This document shows, piece after piece, positions 35,457 through 43,559 of a stretch of 64,000 nt of DNA (positions within the stretch are counted from its first letter, which is position 1; each line of letters begins with the position of its first letter). The stretch comes from Rhizobiaceae bacterium (lineage in GTDB: Bacteria > Pseudomonadota > Alphaproteobacteria > Rhizobiales > Rhizobiaceae). The stretch covers positions 1 to 64,000 of the forward strand of contig JAEPMD010000005.1 in NCBI GenBank assembly GCA_017644105.1. Reading direction: 5' to 3'. The translations under genes and the position numbers were made by a program. The notes beneath the pieces were generated by a model, which saw nothing but the letters and a program-made list of their open reading frames with translations, was not told the DNA's origin and ran no database searches.

Positions 35457-35780
35457 ATGTTCAATTTCGATCAAGTTACAAAAATGAATCAGGACGTAAT
35501 CAACGCTGTAACAGCTTCTTCAACAGTTGCTCAAAAAGGCTTCCAGCAGATTGCTTCTGAAACAACAGAATTCACAAAGAAAAACTACGAAGATTCAGCA
35601 GCTGCTGCTGAAAAACTAGTTGCTGCAAAATCAGTTGAAACTGCTTTTGAAATCCAAAGCAACTTCGCTAAATCTTCTTACGAAGCTCTTGTTGCTCAAT
35701 CAACAAAGCTTGGTGAACTATATACAAACCTCGCAAAAGACACTTATGCGCCTTTCGAAGCTGTTGCTAAAGCTAAGTAA
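35457..35780 (+). CDS. Phasin family protein
   Basis: A 107-residue all-helical protein of the Phasin_2 type that would coat polyhydroxyalkanoate granules. It reads FNFDQVTKMNQDVINAVTAS, with amphipathic helices and repeated S/T/A/K residues through to FEAVAKAK, and has no Cys or Trp. Codon use is strongly biased toward a few codons, fitting high expression from the strong promoter upstream. GAAGGA precedes the ATG. Phasin-clpS-clpA is a common order in Hyphomicrobiales. No PHA synthase lies in this window. Confidence 0.92.
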   Translation: MFNFDQVTKMNQDVINAVTASSTVAQKGFQQIASETTEFTKKNYEDSAAAAEKLVAAKSVETAFEIQSNFAKSSYEALVAQSTKLGELYTNLAKDTYAPFEAVAKAK

Positions 35781-35830
35781 TTTCGCTTAGCTGCTTCCTC
35801 CAAGCAGCATATATATAGTTCTTACGATTA

Positions 35831-35862
35831 AACCCGGTTGGCCTCCCACAACTGGGTTTTTT
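35831..35862 (+). terminator. Rho-independent terminator after the phasin gene
   Basis: AACCCGGTT and AACTGGGTT form a nine-pair stem (one G-T pair) with a ten-base loop, followed by six T residues. A separate perfect hairpin (GCTGCTT/AAGCAGC, 35790-35808) lies just after the stop codon. Confidence 0.88.
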
Positions 35863-36003
35863 CGTGCGCGCAGTAAAATCATGCGCAATCGTGCTAGTTT
35901 CAGAAAAGTTTTTCCTGATAAAATGCTATTTTTTCTGGTCTTGATCGGACGAGGGGTTAAAATGGGATCAGCGAATACATAAGTTAAGGATCTACGAAGA
36001 CCC

Positions 36004-36402
36004 ATGTCTCAATTTGGAGATAATTTGAAAGTGAATACAATGTCGGAAAAGTTCAATATTCTGACAATGCAGGATAAAGACAAAGATCCTGGCGGCAATG
36101 GGCCGGATGATGATTTGTACGCGGTTACGGCGACGCGGCCAAAACCGAAAAAACCAAGTCTATACCGAGTGTTGCTGTTAAATGATGATTATACGCCAAT
36201 GGAATTTGTGATCCATGTTTTGGAGCACTTTTTCCAAAAGGACCGAGAATCTGCAACGCGTATTATGTTGCATGTTCACAATCACGGTGCAGGTGAGTGC
36301 GGGGTCTTTACATATGAGGTTGCAGAATCCAAAGTAACACAGGTCATGGACCTTGCTCAGGAAAATCAGCACCCTCTGCAATGTGTGATGGAAAAGAAAT
36401 AA
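36004..36402 (+). CDS. clpS: ATP-dependent Clp protease adaptor ClpS
   Basis: A 132-residue N-degron adaptor that delivers substrates with bulky N-terminal residues to ClpAP. The core reads [20 protein letters not shown] (the NDD/TPM binding pocket), then [20 protein letters not shown] with the conserved HNxG region. A flexible N-terminal tail of about 50 residues precedes it, as in other alphaproteobacteria. ATG 36040 is an alternative start. ClpA follows ten bases later. Confidence 0.95.
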   Translation: MSQFGDNLKVNTMSEKFNILTMQDKDKDPGGNGPDDDLYAVTATRPKPKKPSLYRVLLLNDDYTPMEFVIHVLEHFFQKDRESATRIMLHVHNHGAGECGVFTYEVAESKVTQVMDLAQENQHPLQCVMEKK

Positions 36403-36412
36403 GGAAGAAAAT

Positions 36413-38998
36413 TTGCCTACATTTTCCAATTCTTTAGAACAATCGCTTCACAGAGCGCTCACGTTTGCAAATGAACGCAGACATGAATACGCTACGCTGG
36501 AGCATTTATTACTTGCTTTGATCGAAGATGAAGACGCAGCAGCCGTTATGCGTGCCTGCAATGTTGATCTCGATCAGCTCAAGCGCATCGTCACTGATTA
36601 TGTGGATAAAGATCTCAACAATCTGGTTTCAGATTTCGGTGAGGATTCAAAGCCTACAACTGGCTTCCAACGCGTTATCCAACGCGCGGTGATCCATGTT
36701 CAATCTTCCGGTCGCGATGAAGTGACGGGCGCGAACGTGCTTGTTGCCATTTTTGCAGAGCGCGAAAGCCATGCTGCGTATTTCTTGCAAGAGCAGGAAA
36801 TGACCCGTTTTGATGCAGTCAATTTCATTTCCCACGGGATTGGCAAACGACCCGGTTCAGGCGATACGCCGTCCGTCCGTGGTTCTGATATGCCTGATAG
36901 TGGTGCATCAAGTTCGCCAGATGGTGAACAGGGCGATGAAGCTGGAAGTTCTAAAAAGAATCAGGACGCTTTGTCCGCTTATTGTGTGGATCTCAACGCA
37001 AAGGCGGAAAAAGGTAAAATTGACCCATTGATTGGTCGTAGTGATGAAGTTGATCGCACGATCCAAATCCTGTGTCGTCGTTCGAAGAACAATCCGCTTT
37101 ATGTTGGTGATCCCGGTGTGGGTAAAACAGCTATTGCTGAAGGTTTGGCGAAACGTATTATCGAAAAAGATGTGCCTGAAGTCCTCGAAGGTTCAATCAT
37201 CTATGCACTTGATATGGGCGCGTTGCTTGCGGGCACGCGTTATCGCGGTGACTTTGAAGAGCGCCTCAAACAAGTGATGAAAGAGCTGGAAGATAAGCCA
37301 GAAGCAATTTTGTTTATTGATGAAATCCACACCATCATCGGTGCGGGTGCAACATCAGGCGGTGCAATGGATGCGTCCAACTTGCTAAAGCCGGCGCTTG
37401 CATCAGGTAATATTCGTTGTATCGGCTCAACCACCTATAAGGAATATCGTCAATTCTTTGAAAAAGACCGTGCTTTGGTGCGTCGTTTCCAGAAGATTGA
37501 TGTGAATGAGCCAACAATTGACGAGACAATTGATATCTTAAAAGGCCTTAAAACGCGTTTTGAAGACTATCATAATATCAAATATACTGAGGATGCGATC
37601 AAAGCGGCGGTGGAATTGTCCGCGCGTTATATCACCGATCGCAAATTGCCGGATAAAGCGATTGATGTGATTGATGAATCAGGTGCTGCGCAAATGCTTT
37701 TACCTGCTGATAAGCGTGCCAAACGTTTAACGGAAAATCAGATCGAAGCCACGGTTGCGACCATTGCACGCATTCCGCCTAAAACGGTGTCCAAAGACGA
37801 TACGCAGGTGCTTGCAACGCTTGATCAAGAGTTGCGCAGCGTTGTTTATGGTCAGGATAATGCGATTGAGCAGCTCACAGCCGCCATTCGATTGGCCCGG
37901 GCTGGTTTGCGTGAGCCAGATAAACCAATTGGTTCTTATCTGTTCTCAGGTCCAACCGGTGTTGGTAAAACCGAAGTTGCCAAGCAGCTTGCCTCATCGC
38001 TCGGCGTTGAGCTTTTGCGCTTTGATATGTCTGAATATATGGAGCGTCATACAGTATCGCGCCTCTTGGGTGCGCCTCCCGGATATGTCGGCTTCGACCA
38101 AGGTGGTTTGCTCACCGATGGTGTTGACCAGCATCCGCATTGTGTCTTGCTTCTTGATGAGATTGAGAAGGGGCATCCGGATATCTATAATATCTTGCTG
38201 CAAGTTATGGATCACGGTTCTTTGACCGACCATAACGGTAAGAAGATCGATTTCCGCAATGTGGTTCTGATCATGACGACTAATGCTGGAGCCGCAGATG
38301 CTGCCAAACAGGCAATCGGGTTTGGATCATCTAAACGCACGGGTGATGATGAAGAAGCGATCAACCGCTTGTTTACACCTGAATTCCGCAACCGTTTGGA
38401 TGCCATTATCCCGTTTGGTTCTTTGCCTACGAAAGTCATCCACAAAGTGGTTCAGAAATTCGTTATGCAGCTTGAAGTTCAATTGGCTGAGCGCAATGTG
38501 ACCTTTGATCTGACCGATGAAGCCATCGAATGGCTGGCCAATAAGGGGTATGATGAGCGTATGGGTGCGCGGCCATTGGGACGTGTTATTCAGGAACACA
38601 TCAAAAAGCCTCTGGCCAATGAATTGCTCTTTGGCAAATTGACCAAGGGCGGCACGGTGAAGGTGAAAATCGGCACGGATGATGCGGGTAAAACTGAGAT
38701 TGAGCTTGAATCAATCCCAGCAACAGCGCGCGCCAAGCCGAAAAAGGAAGCCACGCCGAAAAAGGCACCTGCGAAAAAAGCAGCTTCTAAGCCCACAGCT
38801 CGTAAACGTGCTGCGCCGAAAGGTAAGTCAGGCGGATCAGGATCTGATCCAAAATTACCTGATGGCGATCCGGCGCCGACTAAAGCCAAGTCCGCCGCTA
38901 AGCAGACGGCAAAGGCCAAAACGGAACCTGAGGCTAAGTCAACGCCAAAACCGCGCAGAACGTCTCCGACGGTGCCAAAAGTGCCACGCAAGAAATAG
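36413..38998 (+). CDS. clpA: ATP-dependent Clp protease ATP-binding subunit ClpA
   Basis: An 861-residue AAA+ unfoldase. The N-domain (about 1-145) starts FSNSLEQSLHRALTFANERR; nucleotide-binding domain 1 has GDPGVGKTAIAEGLA and domain 2 has GPTGVGKTEVAKQLA with LLLDEIEKGHPDIYN. A linker of about 30 acidic/Ser residues follows the N-domain. The C-terminal 95 residues after the D2 domain are an unusual tail of Lys, Ala, Pro and Thr (PKKEATPKKAPAKKAASKPT and similar), longer than I expect for the family. The start is TTG 36413 with AAGGAAG five bases upstream. It is coupled with clpS. Confidence 0.95.
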   Translation: MPTFSNSLEQSLHRALTFANERRHEYATLEHLLLALIEDEDAAAVMRACNVDLDQLKRIVTDYVDKDLNNLVSDFGEDSKPTTGFQRVIQRAVIHVQSSGRDEVTGANVLVAIFAERESHAAYFLQEQEMTRFDAVNFISHGIGKRPGSGDTPSVRGSDMPDSGASSSPDGEQGDEAGSSKKNQDALSAYCVDLNAKAEKGKIDPLIGRSDEVDRTIQILCRRSKNNPLYVGDPGVGKTAIAEGLAKRIIEKDVPEVLEGSIIYALDMGALLAGTRYRGDFEERLKQVMKELEDKPEAILFIDEIHTIIGAGATSGGAMDASNLLKPALASGNIRCIGSTTYKEYRQFFEKDRALVRRFQKIDVNEPTIDETIDILKGLKTRFEDYHNIKYTEDAIKAAVELSARYITDRKLPDKAIDVIDESGAAQMLLPADKRAKRLTENQIEATVATIARIPPKTVSKDDTQVLATLDQELRSVVYGQDNAIEQLTAAIRLARAGLREPDKPIGSYLFSGPTGVGKTEVAKQLASSLGVELLRFDMSEYMERHTVSRLLGAPPGYVGFDQGGLLTDGVDQHPHCVLLLDEIEKGHPDIYNILLQVMDHGSLTDHNGKKIDFRNVVLIMTTNAGAADAAKQAIGFGSSKRTGDDEEAINRLFTPEFRNRLDAIIPFGSLPTKVIHKVVQKFVMQLEVQLAERNVTFDLTDEAIEWLANKGYDERMGARPLGRVIQEHIKKPLANELLFGKLTKGGTVKVKIGTDDAGKTEIELESIPATARAKPKKEATPKKAPAKKAASKPTARKRAAPKGKSGGSGSDPKLPDGDPAPTKAKSAAKQTAKAKTEPEAKSTPKPRRTSPTVPKVPRKK

Positions 38999-39008
38999 AA
39001 TAAAAAGA

Positions 39009-39043
39009 AACGCCTCAAACGAAAGTTTGGGGCGTTTTATTTT
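39009..39043. terminator. Rho-independent terminator after clpA, shared with the convergent gene
   Basis: AACGCCTCAAAC and GTTTGGGGCGTT form a perfect 12-pair stem (one C-G/T-G variation) closed by a GAAA tetraloop, followed by TTATTTTG. The stop codon of the convergent minus-strand gene (39015) is inside the stem. Confidence 0.88.
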
Positions 39044-40007
39044 GATTTGCGTTTTTCTGAATGTTTTTTCGAAACTTTAAATCAATACTTTCAAACGCCT
39101 CGACGGATACTTTCCAATATCCGTCGAACGGTCTGTCTAAATCGATCAGCATGACCAATAAAAATGTATAGACGAAACTTATAAGCGGAATGATGAACTC
39201 GTTGGAATTGAAACCAGTCGGGTTTCTAACGAAAAACATCGCGATAATAGCTGCCGACATAATGGCGATAATAAGAAATAGAAATGGTGACATGTTGTTG
39301 CTGAGACAGCTTATCCTGTGCGAACGGATCATGATCAATTTGGAAAATCCCTTGACTATACCTTCAAGTGCGATGCGGTCATTGTCATGTTTGACTTCCA
39401 AATATTCAACATAGTCTATGCAGTCACCAAGTATCTTGGAATTTTCATTTTGAATATCGGTCTGCGCATTGTTGATCATATTTGAAACATAAATACTAAG
39501 ATCAGTTCTTATTTTAGCTAGGTTTTTTTGTGTATCTGCGAGTTGAACATTATCAAAAAAGCGGAGCAGAGATGAGATTGATAATATTTGGTTGGCTTCA
39601 TCGTGAAGTGTATTTTTATGATCGTCAAAGTCCTGCATGGCCTTCCAAAGGCAAAATGCAAAGGTAATTGCATGAAGCGTGGAAAAAATCGACAGTGCCA
39701 CAGTTATTGTATCCCAGTCTTGATATAATTGACGCGCATATGCGTTCAGAAACTGCGACTGACTGACATATCTAAATGCTGCCCAAATAAAGAGTGAAAC
39801 AACGATTGGAATACCAAACCGAATTGCAAGCATGCCAATCATATTTCCATATCGTTGAAATAAAAATGGAACCAGCGTTGCGATCCAAAGTGGGTAAAGC
39901 CAGACCGCCCATTCAAGGGATGTATTTTGAAGCGAGTAGATCGCGGCGCATCCTAAAATCAATATCAACGCCGCCACAGATTTTTGAGAATTGGAGCTTG
40001 TTTGCAT
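39015..40007 (-). CDS. Bestrophin-like (DUF4239-type) membrane protein
   Basis: A 330-residue inner-membrane protein. Three hydrophobic helices lie in the first 125 residues, a soluble helical region (about 130-225) starts with LHDEANQILSISSLLRFFDN, and two helices (about 240-290) precede LIDLDRPFDGYWKVSVEAF. The D-x-D-R-P-F-x-G ending is what I recall from DUF4239. Function is unknown; a channel role is only suggested by the family name. Base composition is more A+T-rich than that of clpA. It stands alone in orientation. Confidence 0.72.
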   Translation of the reverse strand: MQTSSNSQKSVAALILILGCAAIYSLQNTSLEWAVWLYPLWIATLVPFLFQRYGNMIGMLAIRFGIPIVVSLFIWAAFRYVSQSQFLNAYARQLYQDWDTITVALSIFSTLHAITFAFCLWKAMQDFDDHKNTLHDEANQILSISSLLRFFDNVQLADTQKNLAKIRTDLSIYVSNMINNAQTDIQNENSKILGDCIDYVEYLEVKHDNDRIALEGIVKGFSKLIMIRSHRISCLSNNMSPFLFLIIAIMSAAIIAMFFVRNPTGFNSNEFIIPLISFVYTFLLVMLIDLDRPFDGYWKVSVEAFESIDLKFRKNIQKNANQNKTPQTFV

Positions 40008-40363
40008 GCTCTCTTTTTGCCTCCCTTTATAATAGCATAAAATGCTCTGCAGCCATCATAAATTTTAAATATCATCCCTTGGTTGAAAATGCAAAAATAA
40101 AACTAATGATAGAAGTTTGATGCCCTGATCCAGTTTCTTTTCTATTGTTCTTGATGATTGCTGTAATTGAGAAACAATAATTTAGTGAAACTTTACCGCT
40201 TATTTCTCTTTGCTAATGTGAGACCACTTAGTGAGCTGAGAGCGCTTCTTGCACGGATCTTACGTTGCAATCACAAAGAAAAAATATCCCGAAAGATCGC
40301 TTTCCGGGATATTCTCTATGAACGTTGTTGTCAGCAATGACTGACAGAAGCTAAATGGATTTT
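40008..40363. other. Intergenic region with a minus-strand terminator
   Basis: About 355 A+T-rich bases. The only feature seen is the terminator at 40276-40313 serving the two-gene minus-strand operon; no open frame of interest was found. Confidence 0.5.
40276..40313 (-). terminator. Rho-independent terminator of the 40364-41307 operon
   Basis: Read on the minus strand, AATATCCCGGAAAG and CTTTCGGGATATT form a 13-pair stem with a one-base bulge, followed by TTTTTTC. It lies about 50 bases after the second gene. Confidence 0.88.
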
Positions 40364-40654
40364 TTACTCTTCGCTTACTGTCCATTTAACGCCATCGCCA
40401 GAATTTTTGAGGGCTTTAGCGACAGCCGTTTCATATTCATCCAAGTGAACCCGTTGGGGCGCGGTATTTTGTACAGAAACAACCTTTTTGGGTTCGAACG
40501 TAACTTTGATTTCACCTTTTGAAGCCGAAATCTCTGTTGGGTTTAAATTGTCATCTAGTTTATCAATTATCGATTTTGATATGTAAGTGACAGCAGCAAT
40601 CGCAAGTGCTGGTGTGCTTTTTGCGATCACCTGAATGAATGGTCCTCCGGGCAT
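40364..40654 (-). CDS. Unknown 96-residue protein, second gene of a two-gene operon
   Basis: The protein starts MPGGPFIQVIAKSTPALAIA and continues AVTYISKSIIDKLDDN, giving one moderately hydrophobic helix near the N-terminus that may insert in or associate with the membrane. The rest is a small mixed domain ending VKWTVSEE. I do not recognise it. It begins five bases after the stop of the upstream gene with no good Shine-Dalgarno sequence of its own, which suggests translational coupling. It is closed by a strong terminator. Confidence 0.65.
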   Translation of the reverse strand: MPGGPFIQVIAKSTPALAIAAVTYISKSIIDKLDDNLNPTEISASKGEIKVTFEPKKVVSVQNTAPQRVHLDEYETAVAKALKNSGDGVKWTVSEE

Positions 40655-40659
40655 AACGA

Positions 40660-41307
40660 CTATGCCGAGCCTTTAGGTAAGGGTGCGTTCACCCATTCTC
40701 CCTCAGCTGTATAGCTGATGGTTTCAACTGAGCTAGACCCGTCAAATGTGACTTCTCCTACTTTGCTGGCGTTGTGAGAAATCATCGTTCCGGTTTTCTG
40801 CTTGTTATCAAACCAGATTTGATATTGGTCAACGGGCGTTAGAACAGCATCACCGATATCCATTCCGCTAACTTTATTCACAAAGATAGGATTTCCATCA
40901 GTATCACTTAAAATTTCGTGAGGATTGCCACCCAGTTCATTATTGACTGTTATGGAACCGGTTTTGCCTCCACCTTTTGGCGCACCAAACAAGCCAGAGT
41001 CACTCAAAGCGACTGTTTCATCCAAACCCATGGTCACCGGTACACCAGACGCTGTGATTTGGATGCCGTCACCAGATGGAAGTTGATTCGTGTAATTGAC
41101 CTCGAAATTTGGTGTATCGACTGAAAAAGTATCACGCGGGCCGTAGGAAGGCTTGGTTGCACTGGCTTTTGCACCCTTTGATTGCCAGATCACTGTATAT
41201 TTGCCGTTCACTTTCTTGGCCAGAAACAAGCTGTAATTATTCTTCTTCTGCGCTGCGAACTGATCGATGTCGATTTCAACTTTGATTGTTTCTGCATTTT
41301 GAGACAT
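40660..41307 (-). CDS. Unknown beta-rich 215-residue protein, first gene of a two-gene operon
   Basis: A soluble protein without signal peptide or Cys. It starts MSQNAETIKVEIDIDQFAAQ; the middle has YSLFLAKKVNGKYTVIWQSK, a G-rich GLFGAPKGGGKTGSITVNNE turn and YQIWFDNKQKTGTMISHNAS. Alternating hydrophobic residues and many G, N, D and T residues suggest a beta-sandwich. I recall similar unnamed proteins in fungi and bacteria but cannot name a family. GAGGAG precedes the ATG by seven bases, a strong site. It is followed by the 96-residue partner and preceded by the remnant of a LuxR gene. Confidence 0.7.
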   Translation of the reverse strand: MSQNAETIKVEIDIDQFAAQKKNNYSLFLAKKVNGKYTVIWQSKGAKASATKPSYGPRDTFSVDTPNFEVNYTNQLPSGDGIQITASGVPVTMGLDETVALSDSGLFGAPKGGGKTGSITVNNELGGNPHEILSDTDGNPIFVNKVSGMDIGDAVLTPVDQYQIWFDNKQKTGTMISHNASKVGEVTFDGSSSVETISYTAEGEWVNAPLPKGSA

Positions 41308-41376
41308 TTTCTACTCCTCTGTGTTTTTATGAAATAAATGCAACTAAAGAATGTAGAATAAATTTGGATATGGATA

Positions 41377-41834
41377 TTACTCTGATGGGGTATATTTCGG
41401 ACCAAGTAGGATTGAAAGGCTGGCAAGATCTGCAACACAATTCACATCTAGTTTCTTGTAAATATCCTTCCGGTGTTTGCGAACAGTTTCAGGGCTGATA
41501 TCTAATAAACGCGCAATGTGTTTGCTTGTCTGACCAGATGCTACCAATTCGGCGATTTCAGTTTGCCTTGGTGTTAAAAGCGCCCATCGCCTTGATAGTT
41601 TGGGTCTGTTATCGGTGCGGTATTGATTGTCATGACAGCAAATACATCGAGCTCAGCAGCACTTTGAAAATTAAGTTTGGAGATAATATTGGCGCGATGT
41701 TTTCGCGCCGTAAAATAGGTAATGTCCAGCTTTTCTGAGATTTTTCGACAATTATCGCCGTGCGCGATCATGCGGAAAATCTCAAATTCCCTTGGTGTAA
41801 GTCGTGCAACGCCCTGTTTATCAATTTTGATTAT
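41377..41834 (-). pseudogene. Broken LuxR-type regulator with two HTH domains
   Basis: Two LuxR/GerE helix-turn-helix domains follow each other in different frames. The first (41834-41574) reads RLTPREFEIFRMIAHGDNC then RKISEKLDITYFTARKHRAN; the second (about 41610-41377) reads LLTPRQTEIAELVASGQTSK then HIARLLDISPETVRKHRKDI. The frames meet around 41574-41590, so a single-base shift would join them. Upstream of the first HTH there is a stop (TAG at 41837-41835) and no usable start codon, so the N-terminal part is lost or also shifted. It could be a decayed regulator of the operon just downstream. Confidence 0.7.
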
Positions 41835-42020
41835 CTATCCACCCCAATAGATTTGTATATCTAAAAGTGTGTTAAATATCAAAAAACACCCATTAAGTGT
41901 TCATAAGTAAACGATTGGTCAATGATCTCAATCGGACTCGTTGCAGATGAATCCCAAACGAAATTTAGCAGATTGAAGAAAATGCTATGACTTGGTTGGA
42001 AATTACAATAATCAAAGATA

Positions 42021-42749
42021 ATGCAAATCAATATCTCCAAATCACAAGCATTCTGGCAAGGCGCGAAAGTCGTCTTTACGTTGCAAGGGCTCATGCTCTC
42101 AGGCGCCATGATTGGATTTGCCGGATTTGCCGTTGAAGTCGGCTTATCCCGGTTTGAGGCTGTCTTGATGGCCGGCATGATTTGGGCGTTGCCATCGCAA
42201 TTGATCTTAATCGGTTCGATCTTTGCAGGTGCCGCGCTGCCTGCAACATTTCTCGCCGTAGCCTTGTCAGCCATTCGTCTCATGCCAATGACCGCAGCCT
42301 TAGTGCCTGAGATTAAAAACCCCAAAACACCCACATGGCTCTTGCTCATCCTATCACATTTTGTCGCGATCACGGCTTGGGTCTATTCCATGGATAAAAC
42401 GCGGGAATTACCACGTGATGTGCGGGTATCGTTTTTTGCCGGAGCAGGGGGATGCATTTGGGCTTTCAATACAGCCGTGATTGGGATTAGCTACGGCATT
42501 GTGTCTGATCTGCCATTAATGGCCATCGGTGCGCTCTTTTTCCTAACGCCGGTTTATTTTTTGATGACCCTTTGGCGCTCTGCACGGGATTACAGCATTT
42601 ATATTGCGATGGTAATCGGCCTCATTTTAGGCCCCGTCTTTGCGCAAATATGGCCGGAGATTGATATTTTGCTAGCCGGTGTTGTTGGCGGCAGTTTGTC
42701 CACTTTGATTTATGTGCTGATTGAGCGCAACAAAGGGGAAAATCCATGA
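42021..42749 (+). CDS. azlC: AzlC family branched-chain amino acid exporter subunit
   Basis: A 242-residue membrane protein with about seven helices. The family marks are LSRFEAVLMAGMIWALPSQL near residue 45, the SAIRLMPMTAALVPE segment, and AFNTAVIGISYG. With AzlD it exports branched-chain amino acids. The stop overlaps the azlD start (ATGA). Confidence 0.92.
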   Translation: MQINISKSQAFWQGAKVVFTLQGLMLSGAMIGFAGFAVEVGLSRFEAVLMAGMIWALPSQLILIGSIFAGAALPATFLAVALSAIRLMPMTAALVPEIKNPKTPTWLLLILSHFVAITAWVYSMDKTRELPRDVRVSFFAGAGGCIWAFNTAVIGISYGIVSDLPLMAIGALFFLTPVYFLMTLWRSARDYSIYIAMVIGLILGPVFAQIWPEIDILLAGVVGGSLSTLIYVLIERNKGENP

Positions 42750-43102
42750 CATATTTTTCAAGCGATGCATGGTATTGGCCCATCATTTATATTGGCATCG
42801 CTGGTTGGATTGCCACCGATATGTGGCGATGGTTCGGTGTGATCGCCGGCAATCGCTTAAAAGAAGGAAGCCTTGCATTATTATGGGTCAGAGCAACGGC
42901 AACCTCACTGGTGGCCGCGGTGATTGCAAAACTGATCTTGCAGCCAACTGGCGCTTTGTCAGAATTTAATATCTATCTGCGTATTTTTGCAGTTGCGGCA
43001 GGGTTTGCTGCATTTCAGATGACGGGAAAACGCATCGTTGTCGGCTGCGGCGTCGCATTGCTCGTACTTCTTGTTGGCAATTGGGCGCTGAATTTCCAAT
43101 AG
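42746..43102 (+). CDS. azlD: AzlD family transport protein
   Basis: A 118-residue partner with four hydrophobic helices. It reads YWPIIYIGIAGWIATDMWRW at the start and VRATATSLVAAVIAKLIL in the middle, typical of AzlD. It overlaps azlC by four bases, so the two are translated together. Confidence 0.88.
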   Translation: MTYFSSDAWYWPIIYIGIAGWIATDMWRWFGVIAGNRLKEGSLALLWVRATATSLVAAVIAKLILQPTGALSEFNIYLRIFAVAAGFAAFQMTGKRIVVGCGVALLVLLVGNWALNFQ

Positions 43103-43123
43103 ATTACGCGAACCTGGTAGGCG

Positions 43124-43540
43124 CTAAAGCGCTGCTTTGATTTTCTCAGCATTTGCAACAAGCACATCAATGTCTTCCATCTTGCCAGTTTGGGGACGAA
43201 GCCCCACACCGTCATGACGGGGAACAACATGAAAATGCAAATGAAACACCTCTTGACCGCCAGCAGGGTCATTGTGCTGGCGAATGGTGACACCATCTGC
43301 GTTAAAGGCGGTTTTACACGCATTTGCAAGCTTTTGGGTGACAAGGATAGTAGCGCTTAGTGCTTCCGCTGATGCGTCATAAATACCGACGGCTGCTTCT
43401 TTTGGAATAACCAGGCAATGCCCATCTGCATGCGGCATGACATCCATAAAGGCCAAAACATCATCGTCTTCATAAACGGTGACATTGGGGATTTCACCGC
43501 GCAAGATTTTGGCAAATATGTTTTGATCGTCATAGCTCAT
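43124..43540 (-). CDS. HIT family protein
   Basis: A 138-residue histidine-triad nucleotide hydrolase or transferase. The triad is in EVFHLHFHVVPRHDG, and the N-terminus FAKILRGEIPNVTVYEDDDV is standard. It is likely to act on AMP-linked substrates in the cytoplasm. It is the last gene of the RidA-GDPD-GNAT-HIT operon, 19 bases after the GNAT stop. Confidence 0.94.
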   Translation of the reverse strand: MSYDDQNIFAKILRGEIPNVTVYEDDDVLAFMDVMPHADGHCLVIPKEAAVGIYDASAEALSATILVTQKLANACKTAFNADGVTIRQHNDPAGGQEVFHLHFHVVPRHDGVGLRPQTGKMEDIDVLVANAEKIKAAL

Positions 43541-43559
43541 TTCGATGGCTCCTTATCTG

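Noticed and set aside
41879-42373. A minus-strand frame overlapping azlC whose end (VWDSSATSPIEIID) looks protein-like
   Set aside because: Most of it is the shadow of azlC. Its last 40 codons could be the shifted N-terminus of the broken LuxR gene, but this cannot be shown.
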